This document shows, piece after piece, positions 1 through 7,666 of a stretch of 41,144 nt of DNA. The notes beneath the pieces were generated by a model, which worked only from the letters and a program-made list of their open reading frames with translations, did not search any database and had not been told where the DNA came from. A program made the position numbers and the translations under genes. The stretch spans positions 1 through 41,144 of the forward strand of contig CAKSQL010000027.1 of NCBI GenBank assembly GCA_934486735.1, read 5' to 3'. This stretch comes from an uncultured Clostridia bacterium (lineage in GTDB: Bacteria; Bacillota; Clostridia; UBA1381). The stretch's first letter is position 1, and each line of letters starts with the position of its first letter.

Positions 1-2
1 CG

Positions 3-50
3 CCTTTCAAAGACGACAAGCCGAAATATGCCGAAATTATGCCTTTTTAG
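3..50 (+). CDS. C-terminal end of an unidentified protein (partial)
   Basis: Fifteen codons are open from the window edge to a TAG at 48-50, reading PFKDDKPKYAEIMPF. The composition looks like a genuine soluble protein C-terminus, but the fragment is too short to assign to a family. It is in the same frame as the AraC gene that starts 36 bases later, so the two may have been cotranscribed. Confidence 0.4.
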   Translation, partial: PFKDDKPKYAEIMPF

Positions 51-54
51 GCGG

Positions 55-77
55 GTTCGGATTACTTTTCTTCGGCT
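55..77 (+). repeat. Small dispersed repeat, single-arm copy
   Basis: These 23 bases match 2057-2079 with one mismatch, and 60-77 is the exact reverse complement of 2036-2053. Related arms occur at 901-919, 979-994 and 20014-20036. The copy sits immediately before the AraC start codon, where a ribosome binding site would be expected. Confidence 0.6.
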
Positions 78-86
78 GGCCGGGTT

Positions 87-842
87 ATGTATAAGAAAAA
101 TGCGCGCAGTGTGAGTATTGAAAATATATCATATGATAAAATCTGCGCAAGCCGCGGCTGGATGTACGGAGACGGGAGGAGCGAGCATTATGAGCTTATT
201 TTCGTCAGAAAGGGCGCGGTGCCGGTATATGCCGACGGGTACACCGTTTCGGAAAATATGTATCTGATTTTAAGACCGGGTAGCCGAATCAAGGGCAGCC
301 GTCCGAGTGAAAGCGAGACGGAGTTTTTAAGACTTTGGTTCTCGGTGCAGGGGATTGATGAATCGAAATTTGCAAATTTGTGCGGACAGCTTTCGAATAT
401 GTACGTCACCGCGCTGATGTGGGATGGCTTGATGCGGATAGGTGAGACGGATAAACATTCCGCGGATTTGTATACGGCTTTGATTTTAAACGAGATTGGA
501 TTGGAAAGAAAACGTGAGGAAAACGCAGGTGCAGAAATTGCGGAATCGGTGATTAAAAAGATAAAAACGGATGCCGATGCTCGTCTTTGCGTCGCCGGGG
601 TTGCGGAGGGAATGGGATATAATAAGGATTATCTCTGTAAAATTTTCAAAAAGCACTGCGGCATGACAATAAAGGAATATATAGACCGTGAGCTGGTGAG
701 GCGCGCGGAAACGCTTTTGACCGCATCGTCCTATCAGATATCCGAAATTGCGGACATCCTCCGCCTTTCCTCAGCGAATTTGTTTAATAAGTTTTTCAAA
801 TATCATCGGGGAATGAGTCCGACAGAGTTCAGACGGCGATAA
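87..842 (+). CDS. AraC-family transcriptional regulator
   Basis: A 251-residue protein. Roughly residues 150-251 form the paired helix-turn-helix domain of the AraC/XylS family: a first helix pair around GVAEGMGYNKDYLCKIFKK and a second around ISEIADILRLSSANLFNKFF, ending in the usual GMSPTEFRRR. The N-terminal part is a short cupin-like ligand-sensing domain (ELIFVRKGAVPVYADG). Such proteins usually activate sugar or stress genes; the ligand cannot be told here. No convincing ribosome binding site precedes the ATG; a repeat copy lies there instead, so the exact start is uncertain. The upstream gene is cut by the window edge, so its target is unknown. Confidence 0.85.
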   Translation: MYKKNARSVSIENISYDKICASRGWMYGDGRSEHYELIFVRKGAVPVYADGYTVSENMYLILRPGSRIKGSRPSESETEFLRLWFSVQGIDESKFANLCGQLSNMYVTALMWDGLMRIGETDKHSADLYTALILNEIGLERKREENAGAEIAESVIKKIKTDADARLCVAGVAEGMGYNKDYLCKIFKKHCGMTIKEYIDRELVRRAETLLTASSYQISEIADILRLSSANLFNKFFKYHRGMSPTEFRRR

Positions 843-900
843 AAAGTTTTTGCCGGAAACGCCGCCTGTGGGCATTAGATTGAGAGGGCAATTATTTATA

Positions 901-994
901 GAAAAAAAGCAATCCGAACGTTGATGTATCGCCAAAAAGTCAGACTCCGAAAGCTGACAATCGGGAGGTCGTATCACGCGGATTGCTTTCTTTT
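901..994. repeat. Inverted-repeat element with inner hairpin
   Basis: The left end (901-916) and right end (979-994) are near-perfect inverted copies sharing AAAGCAATCCG, and they differ from the repeat at 2036-2079 by about one base. Inside is a smaller stem of GTCAG and CTGAC. The size of about 94 bases and terminal inverted repeats resemble a miniature palindromic element. It could also fold in the transcript of the AraC gene. There is no coding potential in the 204 bases between the AraC and flavoprotein genes. Confidence 0.5.
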
Positions 995-997
995 GAA

Positions 998-1034
998 CGG
1001 CAATAAAATTTTCATAAGCGAAAATTTATTGCCG
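998..1034 (-). terminator. Long stem-loop, possible terminator of the flavoprotein gene
   Basis: Arms 998-1013 and 1020-1034 pair over about 15 bases with one bulge around a six-base loop. It lies 13 bases after the leftward flavoprotein gene and also after the rightward AraC gene, so it may serve both. There is no strong T-run on either strand, which weakens the terminator call. Confidence 0.45.
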
Positions 1035-1046
1035 ATACGGGACATA

Positions 1047-1721
1047 TTAATGAAGATGCTTTTGCCAATATTCGTTGTCGATTTCCCACAGCTTGCCTTT
1101 TAAGTGCAGAGACGCAAACATTTTGAGAAGTCCTTTCACCTTTAGCGACGGTTTTGGATTTTTTGCATGCTTTTTGATTTTTTCGGCAGTCCTGTCAAGC
1201 TTTTTTTCAAAGCTTTTTTTAAACTTGTCCGGCATGTCGTTCCAAAAGTAACCCCATACCGATTGCGTAACAATATGCGTTCTTGCGATGCCCCAGTAGT
1301 CCATGCTGTCCTTTATGTCTTTTGCAGCCGATTTTAAGCCGCCCCCGCCGGCGGTTGTGATAATCGCCGCCTGCTTGTGCAGCATATCAAAATTCGGGCG
1401 GTGGACAAGCCATCTGAAACCGTAGTGATCCAAAAATGACTTTATCTGTCCCGGCGCGTGAAAGCACCATACCGGGCAGCAAAATATTATAAGCTGCGAT
1501 TTTGAAAACGCTTCGTTAATCGGCTTTAAATATTCATATCCGCCGCATTTGTCCTCGCTGCCATGCAGGCAGGCATAGCAGCCTCGGCAGATGTGCGGCA
1601 TGTCGTCGGGTAGAGTAAACTCGAAAATCTCATCCGTGTCAAGCTTGGATATTAAATATTTCGCAGCGTTGTATGTGCTGCTGTTTCTTCGATTTGTTGC
1701 TTTTATAAGTGTAATATTCAT
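1047..1721 (-). CDS. Flavodoxin-fold NAD(P)H-dependent FMN reductase-like protein
   Basis: A 224-residue protein of the NADPH-dependent FMN reductase/flavodoxin-like family. It opens with a beta strand and phosphate-binding loop (ITLIKATNRRNSSTYNAA), has Cys45, Cys48, Cys51 and Cys59 in a CRGCYAC-type stretch seen in iron-sulfur flavoproteins and clostridial relatives, then the flavin-contacting FCCPVWCFHAPGQIKSFLD. It probably binds FMN in the cytoplasm and carries out two-electron reductions; the substrate is unknown. A GAGGGA ribosome binding site precedes the ATG. It is read away from the M13 remnant and may be the last gene of a leftward unit. Confidence 0.8.
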   Translation of the reverse strand: MNITLIKATNRRNSSTYNAAKYLISKLDTDEIFEFTLPDDMPHICRGCYACLHGSEDKCGGYEYLKPINEAFSKSQLIIFCCPVWCFHAPGQIKSFLDHYGFRWLVHRPNFDMLHKQAAIITTAGGGGLKSAAKDIKDSMDYWGIARTHIVTQSVWGYFWNDMPDKFKKSFEKKLDRTAEKIKKHAKNPKPSLKVKGLLKMFASLHLKGKLWEIDNEYWQKHLH

Positions 1722-1749
1722 GCGAATCCCTCATTTCACTGTCGTTCGG

Positions 1750-2211
1750 CTACCATATTTGCACCCTGTCCTCGGATGCAACCCGCATTCCGTCCTTTTC
1801 GCTTATTCCGAAAGTTTTGTAAAACTCATCGCAGTTGACCACAATGCGGTTCACACGCAGCTTATCCTCCGAATGAACATCGGACGCTGCCGCATATTGC
1901 GCATACTCACGCGTTTTTGTGCTTGCCCATGCGTTTGCCATCGAGCGGTAAAGCTTTTGATAATCGGGATTTTCAAGCCTTGACGCAACCTCGGTCACGC
2001 ACTTCCCCGCGCCTTGTTCCGAAACATTTTCGCTCAGCCGAAGAAAAGTAATCGGAGTTCGGATTACTTTTTTTCGGCTAAGCACTTGTGTCATGTCGAA
2101 ACTCGGGAACAGTTCGGACAGCCTGTCGATTGTGGCGATGTTGTAGATTTTATCCGCATTTCCGCCGACCTCCGGATTGAGCGTTTTTTCCGAAAGCCTT
2201 TCTTCATGTCT
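1750..2211 (-). pseudogene. M13 (neprilysin/PepO) metallopeptidase remnant with internal deletion
   Basis: The frame is open from 2211 to a stop at 1750 but has no ATG before 2094. Read from the upstream end, it first matches the N-terminal domain of M13 peptidases (IYNIATIDRLSELFPSFD), then about 16 codons made from the inverted repeat at 2036-2079, then the family C-terminus (SENVSEQGAGKCVTEVA, then DVHSEDKLRVNRIVVNCDEF, ending in DRVQIW). The part that should carry the zinc motif HExxH is missing, and the ENxxD-type ligand motif reads ENVSE. It is therefore inactive as a peptidase. The 5' part is also lost where it meets the end of the XRE gene. Assignment rests on remembered family motifs. 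Confidence 0.7.
2036..2079. repeat. Perfect-arm inverted repeat inside the M13 remnant
   Basis: Arms 2036-2053 and 2062-2079 are 18 bases each and complementary except for one position, with an eight-base spacer. The element is in frame with the remnant and sits exactly where peptidase homology jumps from N-terminal to C-terminal sequence. One arm is repeated at 60-77 and a variant at 20014-20036. Confidence 0.7.
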
Positions 2212-2815
2212 TTACATATTTCAAAAGCAGCGCTCCTTTTATTATAAGCAGCAAGAATGCTATGCATGTGGCATATGCCTCTCTTGTCAGAGCAAAAAAC
2301 AGGGCAGCCGAAATGCCGAGAAATATCGATGCGTCAGTCAGTGTTTTTTGACCTTTGGAAATTTTAAAATGCGACAAAACCAGCTTTGAAAAGCCGATCG
2401 CCATAACGGCGGCAAGGATAATCCGATAAAGAATAAGATTAAACGGAGTCGTTTGAGTATATTCAAACAGGTTTACCGCGGAAACGTATTCTCCGACCGT
2501 TTTAGGGTAGAGCGGCAGCACAATCAGAATAAAGTAAAATATGTCGGCAATCCCAAAAAGCAGGTCGCACAGCGATTTTATATTTGTTTTGTTTTCTCTT
2601 TCGGCTATCGAGACAAGCTCATCTCCCGACAGCAGCTCGTCGATTGTTACAGAGAAATAGGCGGATATTTCTTTCAGCGAGTCGATGCTCGGATATCCTC
2701 TGCCCGATTCCCATTTTGAAACTGCTGTCCGCGATACAAACAAAGCTTCCGCCAGTTCCTCCTGAGTAAGCCCCCTGCTTTTTCTAAGCTTGCAGAGTTT
2801 TTCGTTAAAGTCCAC
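2204..2815 (-). CDS. XRE-family regulator with C-terminal membrane domain
   Basis: The N-terminal 60 residues are a Cro/C1-type helix-turn-helix (RKSRGLTQEELAEALFVSRT, then AVSKWESGRGYPSIDSL). The remainder carries about four hydrophobic segments (around FGIADIFYFILIVLPLY, FNLILYRIILAAVMAIGF, ASIFLGISAALFFAL and ATCIAFLLLIIKGALLL). This is a common clostridial arrangement of a membrane-tethered repressor. I chose the GTG at 2815 because GGAGG stands nine bases before it; an ATG at 2836, overlapping the stop of the upstream PAP2 gene, would add seven residues. The pair is translationally coupled. Its targets are not visible; autoregulation or a membrane signal is inference. Confidence 0.8.
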   Translation of the reverse strand: MDFNEKLCKLRKSRGLTQEELAEALFVSRTAVSKWESGRGYPSIDSLKEISAYFSVTIDELLSGDELVSIAERENKTNIKSLCDLLFGIADIFYFILIVLPLYPKTVGEYVSAVNLFEYTQTTPFNLILYRIILAAVMAIGFSKLVLSHFKISKGQKTLTDASIFLGISAALFFALTREAYATCIAFLLLIIKGALLLKYVKT

Positions 2816-2832
2816 TTCCCAAAACCTCCGAA

Positions 2833-3495
2833 TCATTTTTTTCTTTTGTCACAAAACAGTGCTGCGGCTTTATATAGGTTAAAAAGTCCGGCACTCAGCA
2901 GCACGCCGCCAAAAATATCAGTGAACCAATGCACGCCCGAAACCAATCTGTCCGATACTGTAAACACTGAAAAGATAATTGAAATAATGCAAATACATTT
3001 TTTTATCTTTGCGCTTTTTATTCTGCGCTTTGCCTGGAAAATAAGCGTAGGCATAACGCTGAGTACCAAAAGTGTTGTTGACGACGGATACGACGCTTCC
3101 ATATGCCCGTCAATCGGAATCGGTCTGTAGTTAATGGGAATCATTTCAAAAATCAAGTATCCGGATATCACGATAATGTAGTATATTCCCAAAAGAATGA
3201 TATCGCGGTCGATTTTAAAAAGACTTTTTCGCCCGATTAGCTGAGAAAATCCCATGCCGCCGAAAAACAGGCAGATGAATACAGGCACAAGTCCGAGCCA
3301 ATCGGTTATGGTATAAAGTGTCATATGCACACCGCACCATTCAAAAAACCAACGGTTAAATGCTGCAAAGCCTATATTTGTTCCGCATTGCCCTACCGGT
3401 CTGACGTCAACAGTCTGTACCAGCATTGTCCAAAGGGAAAATGCCAAAATCATGGCAATTCCTAAAATCAATGTTTTTCTTTCGTTTGTTTTCAT
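2833..3495 (-). CDS. PAP2-superfamily membrane phosphatase-like protein
   Basis: A 220-residue integral membrane protein with about six hydrophobic segments. PAP2 signature pieces are present: NYRP at 122-125 (conserved region 1), YPSST at 136-140 (region 2) and SDRLVSGVHWFTD at 181-193 (region 3, with Arg183, His189 and Asp193). Region 2 is normally PSGH; here a Thr replaces the His proposed as general acid, so activity may be altered. Members dephosphorylate lipid phosphates such as undecaprenyl pyrophosphate or phosphatidate at the membrane. It ends overlapping the XRE gene, which suggests coregulation. A TATAAT-like box lies upstream without a clear -35. Confidence 0.75.
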   Translation of the reverse strand: MKTNERKTLILGIAMILAFSLWTMLVQTVDVRPVGQCGTNIGFAAFNRWFFEWCGVHMTLYTITDWLGLVPVFICLFFGGMGFSQLIGRKSLFKIDRDIILLGIYYIIVISGYLIFEMIPINYRPIPIDGHMEASYPSSTTLLVLSVMPTLIFQAKRRIKSAKIKKCICIISIIFSVFTVSDRLVSGVHWFTDIFGGVLLSAGLFNLYKAAALFCDKRKK

Positions 3496-3623
3496 TTTTC
3501 ATACGTCCTTTCTTTCGGATGTTTATCCGTTTGAAATTATAGTATCAAAAGACGTATAAAAAATAAAGAATCGTGGCGTCACGTGTACGATACGATGCGT
3601 GTCATCCGCATAAAGTCTGCATT

Positions 3624-4211
3624 TCAGCGTGTTATAATTTTATCTGTCAAGCCGAATTTCAATGCTTCCGATGCGGACAAAAAGTTGTCGCACCCGGTTG
3701 CGGCTTGAATTTCTTCAACAGTTCTGCCTATGTTTCCCGATAAAATCCTGTTCAGCCGCTCCTTGGTTTTCAGCATTTTGCCGGCGACAATTCTTATGTC
3801 GGTCGCGTGTCTCTGAACGCCGTTTCCTCCGATTGCCGGCTGATGTATCATAATTTCGGCGTTTGACAGCGCAAAACGCTTGCCTTTTGTTCCGTCGGCA
3901 AGCAAAAACGCGCCGAAACTTGCAGCGAGACTCACGCAGATTGTGGAAACATCGCATTTTATATATTGCATTGTGTCATATATTGCAAAGCCTGCCGAAA
4001 CCGAGCCGCCGGGACTGTTGATATAAAGCTGAATGTCTTTGCCCGGGTTTTGCGCCTCCGGATAAAGCATTTGCGCAACAATCAGATTTGCCGATACGTC
4101 GCTGACCTCCTCGCCCAAAAGAATAATCCTGCCCGACAAAAGCCGCAAAAAAATATCATAACTTCTCTCGCTGTGACCGGTCTGTTCGATTACATATGGA
4201 ATTGTGTTCAT
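3624..4211 (-). CDS. clpP: ATP-dependent Clp protease proteolytic subunit (stand-alone paralogue)
   Basis: A 195-residue ClpP with the full catalytic triad visible: Ser98 in SLAASFGAFLLA, His123 in IMIHQPAIGG, and Asp175 in TGCDNFLSASEA. NSPGGSVSAGFAIYDT at 65-80 is the conserved substrate-groove strand. It would form the tetradecameric peptidase chamber working with ClpX- or ClpC-type unfoldases. No clpX or tig is beside it, so this is probably a second clpP copy rather than the housekeeping one (inference). It has its own strong promoter with a palindrome near the transcription start, suggesting induction by a dedicated repressor. Confidence 0.92.
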   Translation of the reverse strand: MNTIPYVIEQTGHSERSYDIFLRLLSGRIILLGEEVSDVSANLIVAQMLYPEAQNPGKDIQLYINSPGGSVSAGFAIYDTMQYIKCDVSTICVSLAASFGAFLLADGTKGKRFALSNAEIMIHQPAIGGNGVQRHATDIRIVAGKMLKTKERLNRILSGNIGRTVEEIQAATGCDNFLSASEALKFGLTDKIITR

Positions 4212-4265
4212 AAATTCAGTCTATCCCTTTTGCAAAATTTTAATGACGGTTTGTTAAAATATTTA

Positions 4266-4283
4266 CTAACTAATATTCGTTAG
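4266..4283. promoter_or_regulatory. Palindromic operator candidate of clpP
   Basis: CTAAC and GTTAG at the ends of this 18-base near-palindrome flank TAATATTC, and partial symmetry extends outward to AATAT on both sides. It lies just downstream of the -10 box on the leftward strand, covering the expected start of transcription. Shape and position fit a TetR-type repressor site; no such repressor gene lies in the window. Confidence 0.5.
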
Positions 4284-4287
4284 GTAT

Positions 4288-4316
4288 ATTATAATACAAT
4301 AAAAGGCAATTGTCAA
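4288..4316 (-). promoter_or_regulatory. Sigma-A promoter of clpP
   Basis: On the minus strand TTGACA (4316-4311), a 17-base spacer and TATAAT (4293-4288) give a consensus promoter firing into clpP, with about 75 bases of leader. Confidence 0.85.
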
Positions 4317-4424
4317 TAGTATGCGAGAATAATTTTTTAATTTACAGGAATTTACATTTTACAAAATAGCGAAAAATCCAACTTAATGCTTTAATCTCAT
4401 GTCGCAGGCATATGTTATGGCTTT

Positions 4425-4464
4425 TGTAAAAAGCAGCAGCTGCAACAAAAAAGTTGCAGCTGCT
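4425..4464 (-). terminator. Terminator of the queF operon
   Basis: Arms 4435-4446 and 4453-4464 pair over 12 bases around a six-base loop, followed on the minus strand by a short T-run. It stands just after the queF stop codon. Confidence 0.85.
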
Positions 4465-4473
4465 TTGTCGGCT

Positions 4474-4947
4474 TTATCTTGAAAGTGCGGAAAAAAGTCT
4501 TTCCTCCGCTATTTTTTCGTATTTTGTCCCGGGCATCCCGTAGTTTGCGAACGGGTATATCGATATTCCGCCGCGCGGCGTGAAGATTCCCTTTACCTCG
4601 ATATATTTCGGCGACATAAGCTTTTTCAAGTCCTTCATTATTATATTAATGCAGTCCTCGTGAAAATCGCCGCGGTTGCGAAAGCTGAAAAGATACAGCT
4701 TGAGAGATTTGCTTTCAACCATAAGCTCGTTCGGGATATAGTTTATCACAATCTCGGCGAAATCCGGCTGACCGGTAATCGGGCAAAGCGATGTAAATTC
4801 TGGGCAGTTGAATGTCACCATGTAGTCGTTGTCCGGGTGCTTGTTTTTGAATGTTTCCAAAACCTCCGGGGCATAATCGTCACGGTAGACGGTTTTTTTG
4901 TTCCCCAAAAGAGTGAGATTTTCAACTTCTTCTTTTGTTCTCGGCAT
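4474..4947 (-). CDS. queF: NADPH-dependent 7-cyano-7-deazaguanine (preQ0) reductase
   Basis: QueF reduces preQ0 to preQ1, the free-base precursor of queuosine in tRNA anticodons. At 157 residues this is the short single-domain type. Visible are the nucleophile Cys55 in FTSLCPITGQPDF, Asp62 of the same motif, the substrate-binding ELMVESKSLKLYLFSFRN with Glu78, and His96-Glu97 in FHEDC. It is the last gene of the leftward run, 24 bases after the membrane protein gene, with a GGAGG site. No queC, queD or queE is nearby and no preQ1 riboswitch is visible before it, consistent with its internal position in the operon. Confidence 0.95.
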   Translation of the reverse strand: MPRTKEEVENLTLLGNKKTVYRDDYAPEVLETFKNKHPDNDYMVTFNCPEFTSLCPITGQPDFAEIVINYIPNELMVESKSLKLYLFSFRNRGDFHEDCINIIMKDLKKLMSPKYIEVKGIFTPRGGISIYPFANYGMPGTKYEKIAEERLFSALSR

Positions 4948-4971
4948 TTTTTTTAAAATCCTCCGTTTCTG

Positions 4972-5616
4972 TCAGACTGTAAGACGGCTGCGTATCTGGC
5001 GCAGATTGCATTTTATCTGCACGTCCTCATTTTTTCTATGCACCAGGTTCACAACCTTTGCGAGCGAATTCGGCTCCATGTCGGTGACAGGCATAAAGAA
5101 AACGTTGTCGTTTTTGTCAACTATGCATACAAAATCCATTTTTCTTATTGCGCCATGCTCGGTGTGACGCGATTTTGCAATATCCGAAATCTGCTTTGCA
5201 AAATCGGTCTCCTCCAAATTGCGCACAAGATAATTTTTGCTGCCTATCATCATACTCTTGATATCTGAAATCGGTATTTCCCTTTTCTGCACCTTTGCAG
5301 GTACAAAGTCTGCCAAAAATGCAGGCTTGAAATTGATTTTGTAAGGAAATGCGCCGTTGTCCCAGCACTGGAGATAGATTGTGTCGCTGTCGGCTGCGAT
5401 ATACGCCGGCATAACGGTATTGATTTTTATTATGACATAGGCAAGCCCCAAAACGACGGCAACCAAATACAGTGCGGCGTACATGTAGCTTTTGAGATAC
5501 ACGCTGAAGCATGCAAGAATAAAGCCGACCGCACAGATTGCTCCGACAACGGAAATCTTGACTATGTTTCTTCTCTTTTTACTTTGCGACAATGCCGCTT
5601 TTTCGATGTATTCCAT
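4972..5616 (-). CDS. Membrane protein of unknown function with two N-terminal transmembrane segments
   Basis: About 214 residues. The short basic N-terminus is followed by two hydrophobic segments (ISVVGAICAVGFILACFSVY and AALYLVAVVLGLAYVII), so the remaining 150 residues probably sit in the cytoplasm. That soluble part is rich in short beta strands (IYLQCWDNGAFPYKINF, EIPISDIKSMMIG) and could be a PH-like fold, but I do not recognise the family. I chose the ATG at 5616, which has GGAAAGGAT upstream, over an in-frame ATG at 5655. It lies between pgsA and queF and is probably cotranscribed with both. Confidence 0.65.
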   Translation of the reverse strand: MEYIEKAALSQSKKRRNIVKISVVGAICAVGFILACFSVYLKSYMYAALYLVAVVLGLAYVIIKINTVMPAYIAADSDTIYLQCWDNGAFPYKINFKPAFLADFVPAKVQKREIPISDIKSMMIGSKNYLVRNLEETDFAKQISDIAKSRHTEHGAIRKMDFVCIVDKNDNVFFMPVTDMEPNSLAKVVNLVHRKNEDVQIKCNLRQIRSRLTV

Positions 5617-5684
5617 AATTAATATCCTTTCCGAAACTGCTTTTCGTGAGTGCAAAATTAATTCTTGCAGTCCTCGTCAAAAAG

Positions 5685-6227
5685 CTATTCTTTCAAAAGA
5701 TTTATGTTTTTGATAACATATTCCGCACCCGATAATGCTGTTGCGGCGGTCGAAATCCAAATAAGAACCTCGGTGATAATCTTTGCCGCACCTGCCTCAA
5801 AGAACGGATTTAAAAGTGCTGTTGCCGCAATGATTGCAACCATCTGCGAAACCGTTTTGATTTTGCCGGACATGCTTGCTGCGATAACAGTCCCTTTGGC
5901 GGCGGCAAGCAGTCTGATTCCGCTCACGATAAATTCGCGGACGAGTATTATCATAAGCGCCCAGGGCGACATTCTGCCTAAGGATAAAAGCACAACAAAT
6001 GCAGCTGTTGTGAGCATTTTGTCGGCAATCGGATCCATAAATTTGCCGAAGGTGGTTATCTGATTGCGGCTCCTTGCAAGATGTCCGTCAATCGCGTCGG
6101 TAATCGATGCAATCACAAATATTGCAAGAGCGGCTGTTCGGCACCATGCGGCATCCTGCATTAAAAATGCCATGAAAAACGGGACTAAAACCATTCTGAG
6201 AACGGTTAGCTTGTTAGGTGTGTTCAT
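5685..6227 (-). CDS. pgsA: CDP-diacylglycerol-glycerol-3-phosphate 3-phosphatidyltransferase
   Basis: Makes phosphatidylglycerol phosphate, the committed step to phosphatidylglycerol, in the cytoplasmic membrane. The CDP-alcohol phosphotransferase signature is complete: Asp44, Asp47, Gly48, Ala51, Arg52, Gly61, Asp65 and Asp69 in the expected spacing. Several hydrophobic segments follow. I use the ATG at 6227, which has GGAG seven bases before it and gives the typical 180 residues; an ATG at 6293 would add an unlikely 22-residue tail. pgsA close behind a methylthiotransferase gene is a common Firmicutes neighbourhood. Confidence 0.92.
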   Translation of the reverse strand: MNTPNKLTVLRMVLVPFFMAFLMQDAAWCRTAALAIFVIASITDAIDGHLARSRNQITTFGKFMDPIADKMLTTAAFVVLLSLGRMSPWALMIILVREFIVSGIRLLAAAKGTVIAASMSGKIKTVSQMVAIIAATALLNPFFEAGAAKIITEVLIWISTAATALSGAEYVIKNINLLKE

Positions 6228-6310
6228 AATAATCTCCATTCCGCCGACCTGCGCCGGCATAAATAGTAATATTCTCTTATCGGCTTTATTCAAATCCTTT
6301 CGGGTGTTGT

Positions 6311-7636
6311 TCAGATCTGTTTGCCTGTCAGATCGTATTCATCGGCATCGAGAATTTCCACATTCACAATTTCGCCGATTTCGACCTCGTCCTCGGCAGC
6401 AAAGTATACAAGCGAATCAACGCCGATGCTGTCGGCGCGGCTTCTGCCGAAATACATGTAATTCGTTTCGTCATAACCCTCGGTGAGAACCTCGACAACC
6501 TGCGAGATTTTGCTTTTGTTCTTTTCAAGCGAAATTTCCTGCTGCAAGGTCATGAGCGCATCAAGCCTTTTTGCCTTTGTCTCCTCGTCAATCTGATTGT
6601 CAAAGCCTGCAGCGGGGGTGTCCTCCTCCTGCGAGTAAGCAAAAACTCCGGCGCGGTCAAAGCGTATTTTCTTGACAAAATCATAAAGCTCGGCAAACTG
6701 CTCATCGGTCTCGCCCGGGAATCCCGCAATCAGCGATGTGCGGATTGTGCAGTCCGGCATTTTCTCGCGGATTATAGCGATTTTTTCCTCGATTTCGGCG
6801 CGGTTTGTGCGGCGCGCCATCCGTCTTAAAATATCATTGTTGATATGCTGAATCGGCATGTCGATATAATTGCATATTTTTTCGTTTTTTGCCATTGTCT
6901 CGATAAGCTCGTCGGTCACAGCCTCGGTGTAAAAGTAGTGCACTCTTATCCAACGGATTTGGTCTATTTTGCAAAGCTCATCCAAAAGCTCGGCAAGTGC
7001 GTAATGCCCGTATAAATCCACGCCGTAGCGAGTTGTGTCCTGCGCGATTAGGATAAGCTCCTTAACGCCGCTTTCGGCAAGAGCCTGCGCCTCGGCAATT
7101 ACGTCCTCCTTTTTCCTGCTCCTGAACCGACCGCGTATAAGCGGAATGGCGCAATATGTGCAGCGGTTGTCGCAGCCGTCGGCAATTTTTAAATATGCGG
7201 TGTGCATGGGTGTTGAAAGCACGCGCGGCAGTCCCTCATCGGGAGTGCGGTCGATGTGACCGCTGAGATTGGGTCTTTCGCCGCCGAACGCCTTGTCGAT
7301 AACATCGGCAATTTTGTCGTAGTCACCGGTGCCGACAACCGCGTCAAGCTCGGGCAGCTCGTTCATAATCTCATCGTGATAACGCTCGGCAAGACATCCC
7401 GATGCAATCAAAAGGCGGCATCTGCCCTTTTTGTATTCTGCCATTTCAAGTATTGTGTCAATCGATTCCTGCTTTGCCGATTCGATAAAGCCGCAGGTGT
7501 TCACCACAATCACATCGGCATTTTCAGGCTCGGCAACAAGCCTGTGTCCGCGGCTTGCCAAAATACCGAGCATCGTTTCGGCATCGGTCTGATTCTTTGC
7601 GCAGCCGAGCGAAACCATTCCTATATTATAACCCAT
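6311..7636 (-). CDS. rimO: Ribosomal protein uS12 (S12) methylthiotransferase, radical SAM
   Basis: Adds a methylthio group to an aspartate of ribosomal protein S12. The 441 residues contain the N-terminal UPF0004 domain with cluster cysteines Cys12, Cys48 and Cys81, the radical-SAM CxxxCxxC at Cys155, Cys159 and Cys162 (DGCDNRCTYCAIPLIRGRFR), and a C-terminal TRAM domain. The start MVSLGCAKNQTDAE is typical of RimO rather than MiaB. A GAAAGGAT site precedes the ATG. It is read together with recX upstream and pgsA downstream. Confidence 0.94.
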   Translation of the reverse strand: MGYNIGMVSLGCAKNQTDAETMLGILASRGHRLVAEPENADVIVVNTCGFIESAKQESIDTILEMAEYKKGRCRLLIASGCLAERYHDEIMNELPELDAVVGTGDYDKIADVIDKAFGGERPNLSGHIDRTPDEGLPRVLSTPMHTAYLKIADGCDNRCTYCAIPLIRGRFRSRKKEDVIAEAQALAESGVKELILIAQDTTRYGVDLYGHYALAELLDELCKIDQIRWIRVHYFYTEAVTDELIETMAKNEKICNYIDMPIQHINNDILRRMARRTNRAEIEEKIAIIREKMPDCTIRTSLIAGFPGETDEQFAELYDFVKKIRFDRAGVFAYSQEEDTPAAGFDNQIDEETKAKRLDALMTLQQEISLEKNKSKISQVVEVLTEGYDETNYMYFGRSRADSIGVDSLVYFAAEDEVEIGEIVNVEILDADEYDLTGKQI

Positions 7637-7666
7637 GTAAAACCATATCCTTTCAATTGCGGCATC

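Noticed and set aside
1750..2094. A complete 114-residue gene starting at the ATG at 2094
   Set aside because: Peptidase homology continues upstream of that ATG in the same frame, and no ribosome binding site precedes it, so it is treated as part of an M13 remnant.
4948..4971. A preQ1 riboswitch ahead of queF
   Set aside because: Only 24 bases separate queF from the upstream gene and no H-type pseudoknot pattern is visible.
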